Positions 25,648 to 35,410 of a DNA stretch of 64,000 bases are shown one piece after another. Below the pieces are notes generated by a model. It saw nothing but the letters and a program-made list of their open reading frames with translations, was not told where the DNA came from and ran no database searches. A program made the position numbers and the translations under genes. The stretch is taken from the NCBI GenBank assembly GCA_052148715.1, contig JBKQHQ010000133.1:1-64000 (forward strand), written 5' to 3'. Source of the DNA: JBKQHQ01 sp052148715 (GTDB taxonomy: Bacteria; Pseudomonadota; Alphaproteobacteria; Rhizobiales; Xanthobacteraceae). How positions within the stretch are numbered: position 1 is the first letter of the stretch; each line of letters begins with the position of its first letter.

Positions 25648-27010
25648 TTCACTTGCGCTTCGCCTGTTCTTGTCGGCGACGGCGTGGACGGTCGTTATTC
25701 TGATCATTACCGGGATCGTGTTGTCGTCATTCTACCGGCAAGCGGTGGAGCGCACGTTCGACCGCCGTCTCAGCGTCTATCTCCGCACTCTGGTGGCCGA
25801 CCTCGCGGCGCCGGAGGACTCCAACGACAAGACCGCGCAGTCGTTGCAGGAGCCCTTGTTCGAGCTGCCGCTCTCCGGCTGGTATTGGCAAGTGACGCGT
25901 CTCGACGGCACCAAGCCGGATGTGCGCTCCTCGCGTTCGCTGTGGGACGCCGGCTTGCCGAAGCTCATGGATGGCGGCAACGCCGCAAGCTCGACCGACA
26001 CCCGGCAAGGTTATGTGGAAGGTCCGGAAGAGCAGAAATTGCGCTTGATCGAGCGCACCGTCGACCTCGGCGATGAAGGCCGTTATCTGGTCGCAGTCGG
26101 CGGCGACGCGGCCGAGATCGATGAGGAGATGCGCTCCTTCGACCAGGCGCTGCTGATCACCTTCACGGCGTTGGCCGCCGTGTTGCTGCTGATCACCATG
26201 TTCCAGGTCAGGTTCGGGCTCGCGCCGCTCAAGCGCATCTCGGAAGGGCTTGCGGCCATCCGCTCTGGGGTCGCCGAGCGGCTGGAAGGCACCTTTCCGG
26301 TGGAGATCGCCCCACTCGCGCGGGAGACCAACGCGTTGCTCGAGGCCAATCGGGAGATCGTGGAACGGGCGCGCACCCATGTCGGCAATCTCGCACACGC
26401 GTTGAAAACCCCGTTATCGGTCATGGTTAACGAAGCCGCGGCGCGCGGCGACGATCCGCTCGCCGCCAAGGTGCGCGAGCAGGCCGACATCATGCGCGAC
26501 CAGGTTGAGCGCCATCTCGAACGGGCGCGGCTGGCGGCGCGGCTGACGGTGGTGGGGACCATCACCGAGGTCGCTCCGGTGGTCACAGCGCTGGCGCGGA
26601 CCATGGAGAAGATTCATCGCGATCGGGGCATTGCCGTCGAGGTGACTGCTCCGGAGCAAGCGCGGTTTCGCGGCGAGCGGCAGGATCTCGAGGAGATGGT
26701 GGGAAATCTGGTCGACAATGCCTGCAAGTGGTCGCAGTCGCGAATTGCCATTGAGGTAGTCTGCGGTCCGCCCGACTCCGCCGCCGGTCGCCGCCTGCGC
26801 GTTATCGTCGACGACGACGGTCGCGGGCTATCCCCGGCCGAGCGCGAGCAAGTTGCCCACCGGGGACACAGGCTTGACGAAACCAAGCCCGGTTCCGGAC
26901 TAGGCCTCTCCATCGTGGTCGAGTTGGCGCGGCTCTATGGCGGCGATCTCGTGCTCGATACGTCGCCGATCGGCGGATTGCGGGCCGAGCTTGTGTTGCC
27001 GGCGGCCTGA
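25637..27010 (+). CDS. feuQ: FeuQ-like sensor histidine kinase
   Basis: This 457-residue inner-membrane kinase has a first membrane segment at about 10-33, a periplasmic sensor domain of about 135 residues, a second segment near 170-192 and a short HAMP-like linker. The phospho-acceptor His254 is in GNLAHALKTPLSVM. The catalytic domain has an N-box (EEMVGNLVDNACKW), G1 (DDDGRGLSP) and G2 (GSGLGLSIVVELA). The start overlaps feuP by 11 bases, so translation is coupled. The periplasmic loop is where a FeuN-type protein would act. Confidence 0.88.
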   Translation: MRANSLALRLFLSATAWTVVILIITGIVLSSFYRQAVERTFDRRLSVYLRTLVADLAAPEDSNDKTAQSLQEPLFELPLSGWYWQVTRLDGTKPDVRSSRSLWDAGLPKLMDGGNAASSTDTRQGYVEGPEEQKLRLIERTVDLGDEGRYLVAVGGDAAEIDEEMRSFDQALLITFTALAAVLLLITMFQVRFGLAPLKRISEGLAAIRSGVAERLEGTFPVEIAPLARETNALLEANREIVERARTHVGNLAHALKTPLSVMVNEAAARGDDPLAAKVREQADIMRDQVERHLERARLAARLTVVGTITEVAPVVTALARTMEKIHRDRGIAVEVTAPEQARFRGERQDLEEMVGNLVDNACKWSQSRIAIEVVCGPPDSAAGRRLRVIVDDDGRGLSPAEREQVAHRGHRLDETKPGSGLGLSIVVELARLYGGDLVLDTSPIGGLRAELVLPAA

Positions 27011-27134
27011 GGACGCCCGTCGGCTGCTGACGAAGTTTCGCCTCAATGCTACCCCTTGGCTGGTGCCTTCGCTTGCGATTCGAGCACGGAACGGCGTGAC
27101 TTGTTCGCCTGCACGCGCCAAGGGGGGTGGGAAA

Positions 27135-27611
27135 ATGCACACGGCAAAGCTCGTTGCGATGGCAATCGTCGGTGCGCCGCTTGCGGCTTGCGCGGCTGAT
27201 CCGAGCGCGTCGAAGGAGGGGGCTGGAACCGCGTTCGGCGCCATTACCGGCGCGGTAATCGGCTCGCAATTCGGCGGCGGTCCCGGCGAACGGCTCGCGG
27301 CCGGCCTTGCGGGAGCTGCCATCGGGGGCCTGATCGGCAACCGGATCGGCGCCGAGATGGATGAAGAGGATCGGCGGCGGGCCTACGAGGCGCATATGCG
27401 TGCCCTCGAAGCGGGCCGCGACGGCGTTGCCGTTGAGTGGCGCAACCAAAATACGGGCCGCTACGGCACGGTCGTTCCTGGTCCGCCCTACCAGACCGCC
27501 GGCGGCAGATGCCGCACCTATACGCAAACGATTTACATCGACGGCCGTCCGCAGGTTTTCAAAGGCACCGCTTGCCGCAATCCGGACGGCACGTGGACCG
27601 CGTTGGGCTGA
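27135..27611 (+). CDS. Glycine-zipper surface-antigen-like lipoprotein
   Basis: The product has 158 residues from ATG 27135, which has a very strong AGGGGGGTGG site. A signal sequence ends at the lipobox-like LAACA (about residues 15-19). A glycine-zipper helix pair follows (TAFGAITGAVIGSQFGGG and AGLAGAAIGGLIGNRIGAEM), as in 17-kDa surface antigens. The C-terminal domain (TGRYGTVVPGPPYQTAGGRC onward) has the YTQTIYIDGRPQVFKGTACR pattern of the same outer-membrane family. It is predicted to be an outer-membrane lipoprotein. It lies 124 bases after feuQ on the same strand and may be part of its regulon, which is inferred. Confidence 0.9.
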   Translation: MHTAKLVAMAIVGAPLAACAADPSASKEGAGTAFGAITGAVIGSQFGGGPGERLAAGLAGAAIGGLIGNRIGAEMDEEDRRRAYEAHMRALEAGRDGVAVEWRNQNTGRYGTVVPGPPYQTAGGRCRTYTQTIYIDGRPQVFKGTACRNPDGTWTALG

Positions 27612-27765
27612 CCGCCGAGCAAGGCCGGCCGCGCCGCGCAAAAGCAGAAGGTGCACGCTCGGGCGGCTCCGGCTACCACACGAGTGAGGATTGCGTGGGT
27701 AAGCCGTTGTTAACGATCGCCGTCTATCAAAATTCTGTCGTGTGCAGAATTCATGTGTGGCGCGA

Positions 27766-29172
27766 ATGGCCGATGGCGGTCTGCCCGTTGAGCGGTTGCG
27801 GGGTTATCTTCAGGAACTAAAGCCTGAGGCGCGAGCGTTGCTGGTCGCCAAGCTCGAGCGTGGTCTGCAAAGCGGGGACGTCGTTCCCGGCGCGGAGCTG
27901 ATCCTGCAGGAACTGCGCCGCGCGTCCGAGGAGTGTGAACCGACGCTGCCGCAGCCCGACGCCCCAGCGCGGCTGTTTTTCAAGCCGCTCGAGCCGTTCC
28001 TGGTTGACGCTGCTGCGGACCACAAACTTCGCGCGCGGATTGCCCGCGTGTCGCTCGAACTGATCTGGAATTGGATCGAGCGCGACGTGATGCCGGCCGA
28101 AACCCCGGTCTATTGCCAAGAAGTCCGGCGCGCGCTCGCCGCCAAGGATACGGCCAAGGTCGAAGGGCTGGCGAAGACCTTTCAAGATCGGACCGTCCAG
28201 CGAATCGACGAGATCCTGGCCGCCACGCAGAACGACGATAAAGCGCGCCGCAAGCTCACGGCTCAGGTCGCAACGCCGCGCGCCACCGACGACGTGATGA
28301 CCTTGTTCGGGGTGCTGAAGGCGCGCGATGCGCTCGCCGCATTCGGCGCGCGACTACCCATCCAGATCAAGAATCTGGCGGACGATCAGCTCGCTAACAT
28401 CAAGGCGCTGCTCGATCCGTTTGCCGGGCGTAGCGACGATACGTTCGTCTATATGCTGCTGATGGTGATGAGCCGGCTGGCGGCCGCTTGGCAGCTGGTC
28501 CGTCTGGCCACGTTCTCCGCGGTGAGCGATGATGCCTCGCGCGTCGCCGAAAGCCAGTATGCTCGGGCGGTGACCATCGTGCTTGCCGAAGTGGAACGCA
28601 TGACCGCGGAGCTTAAGACCGACCTAAAAGCCGGTCGCGCTGGCGCAGCGTCGCTCAAGACTGTGCACGATGCCCTGCGTGGGCTGCGGACCGAGCTCAA
28701 TATCCCGTCCGATTCACTATGGGGGCGGCAGCTTGCCGCTATCCGGACCGAGATTTCGGGCCGGCTCAAGGCGCAGGTCGATTCGATGCCGGGGCGCGTG
28801 CGGCGGCTGTTGCGTCCGCGAGTCGCGAAAGAGATCGTGCCCGGGTCGGTGCTCGACCAGACGGAAGTGGAAGAGATCGAGTCGCTGATCGAGTTCGTTG
28901 CTGCCTGTAAAGCTTACGCCAACGAGCTTGCCATCAACGAGATGACGCTGCGCACCTATTCCGAGCTGCAACATTATCTTGATACTCGGACGCCGGCGCT
29001 GGTCGAGGGCCTGCGTGTTGGCGGTGAAGCGGAACGCGCCTTCCGCCGTTCGCAGGTGGACGCCGCCGTGCGGTTCTGCGCCAAGGTGTTTGGTCAGGAC
29101 TACGCCACGACTCTTGCAAAATCCGCCGATGTCGCCGCGAACAGCGAGCGAAAGGCAGCCGAAGTTCCTTAG
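27766..29172 (+). CDS. Conserved helical protein of unknown function
   Basis: From ATG 27766 the product has 468 residues and is almost wholly alpha-helical and cytoplasmic, without signal peptide or membrane segments. I do not recognise a named family. Visible features are ERLRGYLQELKPEARALLVA at the start, a Pro-linked LFFKPLEPFLVD segment, a central helical bundle with FVYMLLMVMSRLAAAWQLVR, and a C-terminal half rich in heptad-like charged helices (LRTYSELQHYLDTRTPALVE). It is likely conserved in Hyphomicrobiales given its regular codon use. An alternative start 24 bases upstream exists. It precedes repeat copy B and ccmI. Confidence 0.8.
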   Translation: MADGGLPVERLRGYLQELKPEARALLVAKLERGLQSGDVVPGAELILQELRRASEECEPTLPQPDAPARLFFKPLEPFLVDAAADHKLRARIARVSLELIWNWIERDVMPAETPVYCQEVRRALAAKDTAKVEGLAKTFQDRTVQRIDEILAATQNDDKARRKLTAQVATPRATDDVMTLFGVLKARDALAAFGARLPIQIKNLADDQLANIKALLDPFAGRSDDTFVYMLLMVMSRLAAAWQLVRLATFSAVSDDASRVAESQYARAVTIVLAEVERMTAELKTDLKAGRAGAASLKTVHDALRGLRTELNIPSDSLWGRQLAAIRTEISGRLKAQVDSMPGRVRRLLRPRVAKEIVPGSVLDQTEVEEIESLIEFVAACKAYANELAINEMTLRTYSELQHYLDTRTPALVEGLRVGGEAERAFRRSQVDAAVRFCAKVFGQDYATTLAKSADVAANSERKAAEVP

Positions 29173-29214
29173 CGCCGTAGCACACGTGCCGGCCAGGTGG
29201 ATGCCGGTTCGCCG

Positions 29215-29277
29215 TCAAGAACATGCGCCAGTGAACAATTCCAGAGCTTGTCCCGTTCCGAAGGAGCGGAACGGCTC
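29215..29277 (+). repeat. Dispersed intergenic hairpin repeat, copy B
   Basis: This copy begins TCAAGAACATGCGCCA, identical to copy A over that stretch, and ends in a perfect eight-pair hairpin: CCGTTCCG (29253-29260), loop AAGGAG, CGGAACGG (29267-29274). It lies in the 223-base gap before ccmI. Confidence 0.75.
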
Positions 29278-29395
29278 GCAACGGATTTTTCCTCGTTGCC
29301 GTGGCGCAGCGTCCGTTGTAACGCAGGCTCGATGCTGCGTGCCCATCGACGCGTTGCCTCTTAACATCGGCTGCAATGGAGCCTTCTCCCGCGCC

Positions 29396-30511
29396 ATGAC
29401 GCTGTGGTTCCTCTTTGCGTTGATGACCGCGCTGGCGGTTTTCGCCGTGCTGTGGCCGCTGGGCCGCTCCCGCGAGCCGGCGCCTTCGGGCAGCGACGTT
29501 GCGGTATACCGCGACCAGCTGCAAGAGATCGAGCGCGATCAGGCGGCCGGCCTGATCCCCGAGCAAGAGGCGCAGGCGGCGCGGGTCGAAGTGTCGCGCC
29601 GTTTGCTCTCGGCGGTTGATGCCGTCGAGGCCGAGACGGTCACTTCCCGGAGCGCTGCTCTCTGGCGGCGGCGCGCCGTTGCTTTGGTGGCCCTCGTGGC
29701 CTTGCCGGTGGTCGCCGGCAGCCTCTATCTCTCGCTGGGTTCTCCCGGGCTGCCCGGGCAGCCGCTGGCCAAACGGGTCACCAATCCGCACGCAAATCAG
29801 TCGATCGATAGTCTGGTTGCGCAAGTCGAGGACCGTCTGGCGCAAAACCCGCAGGACGGCCGCGGTTGGGAGCTTTTGGCGCCGATCTATCTGCGCATGG
29901 GACGGTTTGACGACGCCGTGCATGCGCGGCGCAACGCCCTGGCGCTCAACGGCGAAAACGCGGCGCGGCAGGCTGATTTAGGCGAAGCCCTGACGGCGGC
30001 TGCGAACGGCGTTGTGACCGCCGAGGCGAAAGGCGCCTTTGCCCGCGCGGCTGAGCTTAACCCGCAAGCCGTAAAGCCTCGCTTTTTCCTTGGACTGGCG
30101 GCCGAGCAGGACGGTCAGCGCGAGCAGGCGGCAAGCATTTGGCGCGCCCTGATCGGCCAAGCGCCGGCGGATGCGCCGTGGCTCGAGCTTGTGCGCGCAG
30201 CGCTTGCGCGGGTCGATCCGACGGCGGCCCCGCCGGGGCCGAGCGCGGCCGACGTCGCTGCGGCCAGCGCGCTTGGGGAGGGCCAGCGCCAAGAGATGAT
30301 CCGCGGTATGGTGGAACGGTTAGCCCAGCGGCTCAAGCAGGACGGATCGGACGGGGACGGTTGGCTAAGGTTGGTGCGCGCCTATATGGTGTTAGGCGAG
30401 CCGGACAGGGCGCGTGCGGCGGTGGTCGATGCGCGGCATGCGCTTGGCAATGACCCCGTCAACCTGCGCCGAGTAGACGACCTCGTTAAAGAGTTGGGCC
30501 TCGAAGGCTGA
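29396..30511 (+). CDS. ccmI: Cytochrome c maturation protein CcmI (CycH)
   Basis: The product has 371 residues from ATG 29396. CcmI is an inner-membrane chaperone that holds apocytochrome c and passes it to the CcmF/CcmH haem ligase. The N-terminal segment (LWFLFALMTALAVFAVLWPLG) and a second one near residues 90-110 (VALVALVALPVVAGSLYL) frame the cytoplasmic coiled-coil loop. The periplasmic part has TPR repeats, e.g. DGRGWELLAPIYLRMGRFDD and DGDGWLRLVRAYMVLGEPDR. It heads the ccmI-ccmE-ccmF-ccmH operon, the cycHJKL order known in rhizobia. The frame is open far upstream, but that part lies in the repeat region and is not coding. Confidence 0.93.
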   Translation: MTLWFLFALMTALAVFAVLWPLGRSREPAPSGSDVAVYRDQLQEIERDQAAGLIPEQEAQAARVEVSRRLLSAVDAVEAETVTSRSAALWRRRAVALVALVALPVVAGSLYLSLGSPGLPGQPLAKRVTNPHANQSIDSLVAQVEDRLAQNPQDGRGWELLAPIYLRMGRFDDAVHARRNALALNGENAARQADLGEALTAAANGVVTAEAKGAFARAAELNPQAVKPRFFLGLAAEQDGQREQAASIWRALIGQAPADAPWLELVRAALARVDPTAAPPGPSAADVAAASALGEGQRQEMIRGMVERLAQRLKQDGSDGDGWLRLVRAYMVLGEPDRARAAVVDARHALGNDPVNLRRVDDLVKELGLEG

Positions 30512-30533
30512 TGCATAGTCGGACATTTTCCAG

Positions 30534-31010
30534 ATGACTCGGAAGCAGCGGCGCCTTGTTCTGATCGGCTCCGGGCTCGGCGTGCTGGCGCTGGCGGCGG
30601 CTCTCGTGCTGAGTGCGCTCAAGGATTCGATCGTCTTCTTCAACTCTCCAACCGACGTCGTGGAAAAGCAGGTGCGTCCCGGCGACCGTATCCGTCTCGG
30701 CGGCTTGGTCAAGCATGGCAGTCTCGTGCGCGGCGACAACCTGGCATTCCGGTTTGAGGTCACTGACGGTCATCGCGACATCGCGGTCACCTATCAAGGC
30801 ATCCTGCCGGACCTGTTTCGTGAAGGGCAAGGGGTCGTCGCCGAAGGCGTCATCGACGCTGCCGGTGTATTCAAGGCCGACACCGTGCTCGCCAAGCACG
30901 ATGAGACCTATATGCCCAAAGAGGTCGCCGACGCATTGAAGAAGCAGGGGCACTGGAAGGATGCCGATGGCCGCAAGGCGAGCGTCGCGCCGGAAGGGCA
31001 GGTGCGGTGA
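30534..31010 (+). CDS. ccmE: Haem chaperone CcmE
   Basis: This 158-residue membrane-anchored periplasmic protein binds haem covalently and delivers it to CcmF. It has one N-terminal membrane segment (LVLIGSGLGVLALAAALVLS) and an OB-fold domain. The haem-binding histidine is in LAKHDETYMPKEV, followed by the conserved tyrosine. Other family patches are FFNSPTDV and GDRIRLGGLVKHGSL. The gap to ccmI is 22 bases and to ccmF 27 bases. Confidence 0.96.
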   Translation: MTRKQRRLVLIGSGLGVLALAAALVLSALKDSIVFFNSPTDVVEKQVRPGDRIRLGGLVKHGSLVRGDNLAFRFEVTDGHRDIAVTYQGILPDLFREGQGVVAEGVIDAAGVFKADTVLAKHDETYMPKEVADALKKQGHWKDADGRKASVAPEGQVR

Positions 31011-31037
31011 TGCATTCAGCCGCAGCGGAGACGCGCC

Positions 31038-33020
31038 ATGGCTCCTGAGCTTGGTCACTACGCGCTGGTGCTGGCGCTCGCGCTGGCGCTGATCGAAGGA
31101 GTCATTCCGATCATCGGCACGCGCAGCCGCGATCCGGTATTGATGGGGGTAGCGCGCCCTGCCGCGCTGGCGCAGTTCGCTTTCGTTGCCACGGCGTTCG
31201 CGGCATTGACCTGGTGCCACGTCACGTCGGATTTCTCGGTCGTGAACGTGTTCGAGAATTCGCATTCGCTCAAGCCGCTCATCTACAAGATTAGCGGTGT
31301 TTGGGGGAACCATGAAGGCTCAATGTTGCTGTGGGTCCTCATCCTGGGTCTGTTCGGCGCCCTGGTGGCACTGTTCGGCAACAATCTGCCGCTAAGTCTG
31401 AAAGCCAATGCGCTGGCGGTCCAGTCGTGGGTTGCCGCCGCGTTCTATTTGTTCATCCTCGTCACATCGAACCCCTTTGTGCGGCTCCCACAAGCGCCGT
31501 TCGAGGGGCGCGACCTCAATCCGCTGCTGCAGGATCCCGGTCTAGCCATTCATCCGCCCCTGCTTTATTTCGGTTATGTCGGATTCTCGATCTCATTCTC
31601 GTTCGCCATCGCGGCGTTGATTGATGGGCGTATCGATGCCGCTTGGGCGCGCTTCGTGCGGCCGTGGATGCTCAGCGCCTGGATCTGCCTGACGCTCGGG
31701 ATCGCGATGGGATCCTATTGGGCCTATTACGAGCTCGGCTGGGGCGGCTGGTGGTTTTGGGATCCGGTCGAGAACGCCTCGTTCATGCCGTGGCTCGCCG
31801 GAACCGCGCTGCTGCATTCGGCGCTGGTGATGGAAAAGCGTAACGCGCTGAAGGTGTGGACGATCCTGCTTGCGATCCTGACCTTCTCGCTGTCGCTGAT
31901 CGGGACCTTCATCGTGCGCTCGGGCGTGCTGACCTCGGTGCATTCCTTCGCCAGCGACCCAACTCGCGGTGTGTTCATTCTCGCCATTTTGGTGCTGTTT
32001 ATCGGCGGCGGTCTCACGCTGTTCGCCTGGCGCGCGCCGATGCTCAAGCAGGGCGGATTGTTTGCGCCGATCTCGCGCGAGGGCGCGCTCGTCCTCAACA
32101 ATCTATTTCTCACCGTTGCCTGCCTGACCGTGTTCTTCGGAACGCTGTATCCGTTGGCGCTTGAGGCCTTGACCGGAACGAAGATCTCGATCGGGCCGCC
32201 GTTCTTTGGTTGGACCTTCGGTCCCTTGTTTCTGGCGCTGTTGATCGCAGTGCCGTTTGGTCCGCTGCTGGCGTGGAAGCGCGGCGATCTGCTCGGCGTC
32301 GCGCAGCGATTGCTGGGCGCCTGTGCGATTGCGGTAGTCGGTACTGCGGCAACCCTGGCGCTCACGCGCGGCGGGCCCGTGCTCGCGCCCTTCGCCATCG
32401 GGCTCGCCTTGTTTGTCATGGGCGGCGCAATCACGGACCTCGCCGAGCGCACTCAGCTGTTTCGCGTGTCCCTCGCGACCGCCTTGCGCCGCGCGCTCGG
32501 GCTTCCACGCTCAACCTGGGGCTCCGTCATCGCCCATTTTGCGCTCGGGATATCGCTGATCGGCATCGTCAGCGAAACCCAATGGAGTTCGGAGCGCGTT
32601 CTGACGATGCGGCCGAGCGAAACCGTGTCGATCAGCGGCTACGATCTCACCTTCGAGGGCATCGTGCCGCATCAAGGCCCAAACTATCGTGAGCTGCGGG
32701 CGAACTTCACGGTGCGGCGCGACGGTAATGTCCTCGGTGTGCTTGGGCCGGCCAAACGCAACTTTCCGGTGCGCGGGACCACCACCACCGAAGCCGCCCT
32801 GATGACACGGGGCTTCAGTCAGATCTACCTCTCCTTGGGCGACCCGAACGCCGACGGCTCCCTGGCGGTCAGATTGTATTACAAGCCTTTCGTCCTGCTG
32901 ATCTGGCTCGGTGCGGTCGTGATGGCGCTCGGCGGCGCATTGTCGCTTTCGGACCGGCGGCTGCGGGTCGGCGCGCCGAAGCCCGCGCGGCCGCGTGCCG
33001 TCTTGCAGCCGGCGGAGTGA
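31038..33020 (+). CDS. ccmF: Cytochrome c haem lyase subunit CcmF
   Basis: This 660-residue polytopic inner-membrane protein is the core of the haem ligation complex. It shows the tryptophan-rich haem-handling motif GGWWFWDPVENASFMPWL (about residues 236-253), the surrounding conserved histidines (for example in GNHEGSMLLWVLIL and PPLLYFGYVGFS), and about 15 membrane segments. A periplasmic loop containing SETVSISGYDLTFEGI precedes the last segment. Length matches the family. The stop overlaps the ccmH start by four bases. Confidence 0.97.
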   Translation: MAPELGHYALVLALALALIEGVIPIIGTRSRDPVLMGVARPAALAQFAFVATAFAALTWCHVTSDFSVVNVFENSHSLKPLIYKISGVWGNHEGSMLLWVLILGLFGALVALFGNNLPLSLKANALAVQSWVAAAFYLFILVTSNPFVRLPQAPFEGRDLNPLLQDPGLAIHPPLLYFGYVGFSISFSFAIAALIDGRIDAAWARFVRPWMLSAWICLTLGIAMGSYWAYYELGWGGWWFWDPVENASFMPWLAGTALLHSALVMEKRNALKVWTILLAILTFSLSLIGTFIVRSGVLTSVHSFASDPTRGVFILAILVLFIGGGLTLFAWRAPMLKQGGLFAPISREGALVLNNLFLTVACLTVFFGTLYPLALEALTGTKISIGPPFFGWTFGPLFLALLIAVPFGPLLAWKRGDLLGVAQRLLGACAIAVVGTAATLALTRGGPVLAPFAIGLALFVMGGAITDLAERTQLFRVSLATALRRALGLPRSTWGSVIAHFALGISLIGIVSETQWSSERVLTMRPSETVSISGYDLTFEGIVPHQGPNYRELRANFTVRRDGNVLGVLGPAKRNFPVRGTTTTEAALMTRGFSQIYLSLGDPNADGSLAVRLYYKPFVLLIWLGAVVMALGGALSLSDRRLRVGAPKPARPRAVLQPAE

Positions 33021-33499
33021 AGCCGATGCGCAGCGTGATGCGTTGGTTCCTGCTGGCGCTCCTGCTTGTCGCCGGCGTCCCGGCAATGGCGGTCCAACCG
33101 GACGAGATCCTGCAGGATCCGACGCTTGAAGCGCGGGCGCGGGCGCTGTCGCGCGAGTTGCGCTGCATGGTTTGCCAGAACCAATCCATTGACGATTCAG
33201 ATGCTCCGCTCGCCCGTGAGCTGCGCATTCTGGTGCGCGATCAAATCAAGACCGGAGCGAGCGATCAGCAGGTGCTCGACTTCCTGGTGGCGCGCTACGG
33301 CGAATTCGTGCTGTTGCGGCCGCGCTTCGCCCCGCATACGGCACTGCTCTGGCTGGTCACGCCTTTCGCTCTCATCAGCGGGGCGATCGTGTTAATTGCC
33401 GTCGGGCGTCGGCGGACCCGGACTTCAGCCGATGCGCCTCAACTGACGCCGGTCGAGACGGCGCGTCTCGCCCGCCTTCTCGAGCGGGGCAACGAGTAG
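33017..33499 (+). CDS. ccmH: Cytochrome c maturation thiol reductase CcmH (CycL)
   Basis: The product has 160 residues. A signal peptide or anchor (WFLLALLLVAGVPAMAV) precedes a helical domain bearing the redox motif RCMVCQNQSIDDSDA, which reduces apocytochrome c. A C-terminal membrane segment (TALLWLVTPFALISGAIVLI) follows. The GTG at 33017 overlaps the ccmF stop (GTGA); an ATG nine bases later is possible. The thioredoxin-like CcmG and the CcmABCD exporter are not in the window, which agrees with the split arrangement in rhizobia. Confidence 0.95.
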   Translation: MKPMRSVMRWFLLALLLVAGVPAMAVQPDEILQDPTLEARARALSRELRCMVCQNQSIDDSDAPLARELRILVRDQIKTGASDQQVLDFLVARYGEFVLLRPRFAPHTALLWLVTPFALISGAIVLIAVGRRRTRTSADAPQLTPVETARLARLLERGNE

Positions 33500-33726
33500 C
33501 CCATTGGCCACGTTTGCGGAAGTGCCGACTGGGCCCCGCATCCCCTTGACTGGCCGTGGTTTGCCCAATGTCCGCCACGTTACCAAAGTTTAATTCCCTC
33601 GAAACTCGCCGGTAAGGCGAAGATCCCCATCTTACTTTGCGAAACGGTGCCGTTGGCCGTAGCCATATCCGCACCCACTTATGATCCGTAGCCACGGATT
33701 TCGCAGCGCCCCATGGAGGCAGCACG

Positions 33727-35271
33727 ATGAACCAACTCGACAAGCCCGCCGATCAGCTCGATAGACTTCCTCCGAAACGAGGGGGTTTGTTGTCGGCGCG
33801 CCGCGTTCTCCTACTCGCGACCACCGTGCTTGGCCTTGGCGCCGCCGCGCTGGTTTTCGAGCCGACCTTTGCGCCGGAGGCCTTCCTCTCAAGTCCCGCG
33901 CAAGCACAAAATCTTTCCGAGCAGACGCAGAACATCGCCAAGCCGGTCGGATTCGCCGACATCGTCCAGAAGGTTAAGCCGGCGGTGATTTCGGTTCGCG
34001 TCAAGATCGATGGCGGGCCGCAAACCTCAGGCTTGAGCGACGATGATCTGCCATTCCCGCCGGGCTCGCCGCTCGACCGGTTCTTCCGTCAGTTCGGCGA
34101 CCGGCTTCCGCGCGGCGCGCGTCCGCAGGGGCGGGGCGTCATCACCGGTCAAGGCTCCGGGTTCTTCATCTCGGCGGACGGTTATGCCGTGACCAACAAC
34201 CACGTGGTCGACAAGGCCGATCAGGTTCAGGTCACGACCGACGATGGCAAGACCTACACGGCCAAAGTCATCGGCACCGACCCGAAATCGGACCTCGCAC
34301 TGATCAAGGTCGAGGGCGGCAGCTTCCCCTACGTTAAGCTTGCGGACAGTCAACCCCGCATCGGCGATTGGGTGCTAGCGGTAGGTAACCCGTTCGGTCT
34401 CGGCGGCACCGTCACGGCGGGTATCGTGTCGGCACGCGGTCGTGACATCGGCGCCGGCCCGTATGACGATTTCATTCAGATCGACGCCCCGGTAAACAAG
34501 GGTAATTCGGGCGGGCCCACCTTCGACGTCGACGGCAACGTGATCGGCGTCAATACAGCGATCTTCTCGCCCTCGGGCGGCTCGGTCGGCATCGCCTTCG
34601 CGATCCCGGCGGAGACCGTGAAGACGGTCATTGCCCAGCTCAAGGACCACGGCAGCGTGAACCGCGGCTGGATCGGCGTGCAGATTCAGCCGGTGACGCA
34701 GGACATCGCCGACAGCCTCGGCCTGAAGAAGACCGACGGTGCGCTCGTGTCCGAGCCGCAAACGGGCAGCCCTGCGGCAAAGGCGGGCATCGAATCCGGC
34801 GATGTGATCACGAGCCTCAATGGTGAGCCCGTCAAGGATGCCCGCGACCTCGCCAAAAAGATCGGCAGCATGGCGCCCGGCACCGCGGTCAAGCTCAGCG
34901 TCATCCACCAGGGTGCTGAGAAGACGGTGACCCTGACGCTCGGACAGCTGCCGGCAACGCGCGAGTCTCGGGCCGAGGAGCGCGATCTGCCGGGCAGCGA
35001 CGTGGGTAAGCTCGGCTTGACGCTCGCGCCGGCCACCGGTGGCGGCCCCGGCGTGGTCATCACCAATATCGACCCGAACGGGATCGCCGCCGATCAGGGG
35101 TTTCAGCCCGGTGACGTGATCCTCACCGTGGATGGCAAGACGGTGGGCGCCCCCGCCGATGTCCGTAAGGCCGTCGATGATGCGCGCAAGGGCGGCAAGC
35201 GGGTCGTGCTGATGCGCGTCAAGTCCAGTGACGGCACGAAGTTCGTGGCGCTGCCGATCAGCCGCGCCTGA
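33727..35271 (+). CDS. degP: DegP/HtrA family periplasmic serine protease (Do type)
   Basis: This 514-residue protease/chaperone degrades misfolded periplasmic proteins. An N-terminal membrane or signal segment (residues 25-44) is followed by a Gln-rich linker, then the trypsin-like domain with His159 (TNNHVV), Asp189 (SDLAL) and Ser261 (GNSGGP). Two PDZ domains follow (about 305-395 and 420-510). It follows ccmH by 227 bases and probably has its own promoter. A strong hairpin after the stop (35411-35440) may end its transcript. The ccm-degP-two-component-glnE order is one I associate with rhizobia. Confidence 0.96.
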   Translation: MNQLDKPADQLDRLPPKRGGLLSARRVLLLATTVLGLGAAALVFEPTFAPEAFLSSPAQAQNLSEQTQNIAKPVGFADIVQKVKPAVISVRVKIDGGPQTSGLSDDDLPFPPGSPLDRFFRQFGDRLPRGARPQGRGVITGQGSGFFISADGYAVTNNHVVDKADQVQVTTDDGKTYTAKVIGTDPKSDLALIKVEGGSFPYVKLADSQPRIGDWVLAVGNPFGLGGTVTAGIVSARGRDIGAGPYDDFIQIDAPVNKGNSGGPTFDVDGNVIGVNTAIFSPSGGSVGIAFAIPAETVKTVIAQLKDHGSVNRGWIGVQIQPVTQDIADSLGLKKTDGALVSEPQTGSPAAKAGIESGDVITSLNGEPVKDARDLAKKIGSMAPGTAVKLSVIHQGAEKTVTLTLGQLPATRESRAEERDLPGSDVGKLGLTLAPATGGGPGVVITNIDPNGIAADQGFQPGDVILTVDGKTVGAPADVRKAVDDARKGGKRVVLMRVKSSDGTKFVALPISRA

Positions 35272-35410
35272 TTCACTTGGGGCGTGCCGCCGGCCTTCGT
35301 CGCCCCCGCCGACGGTGCGTTTCCAGGGGACGGGCGGCTTCGTCCGTCCCCACCTATCCGAAGTTCGTTCCGGCAATCCGTCGCCCCCTGCTGGGCGGAG
35401 CTTCGGCCGA

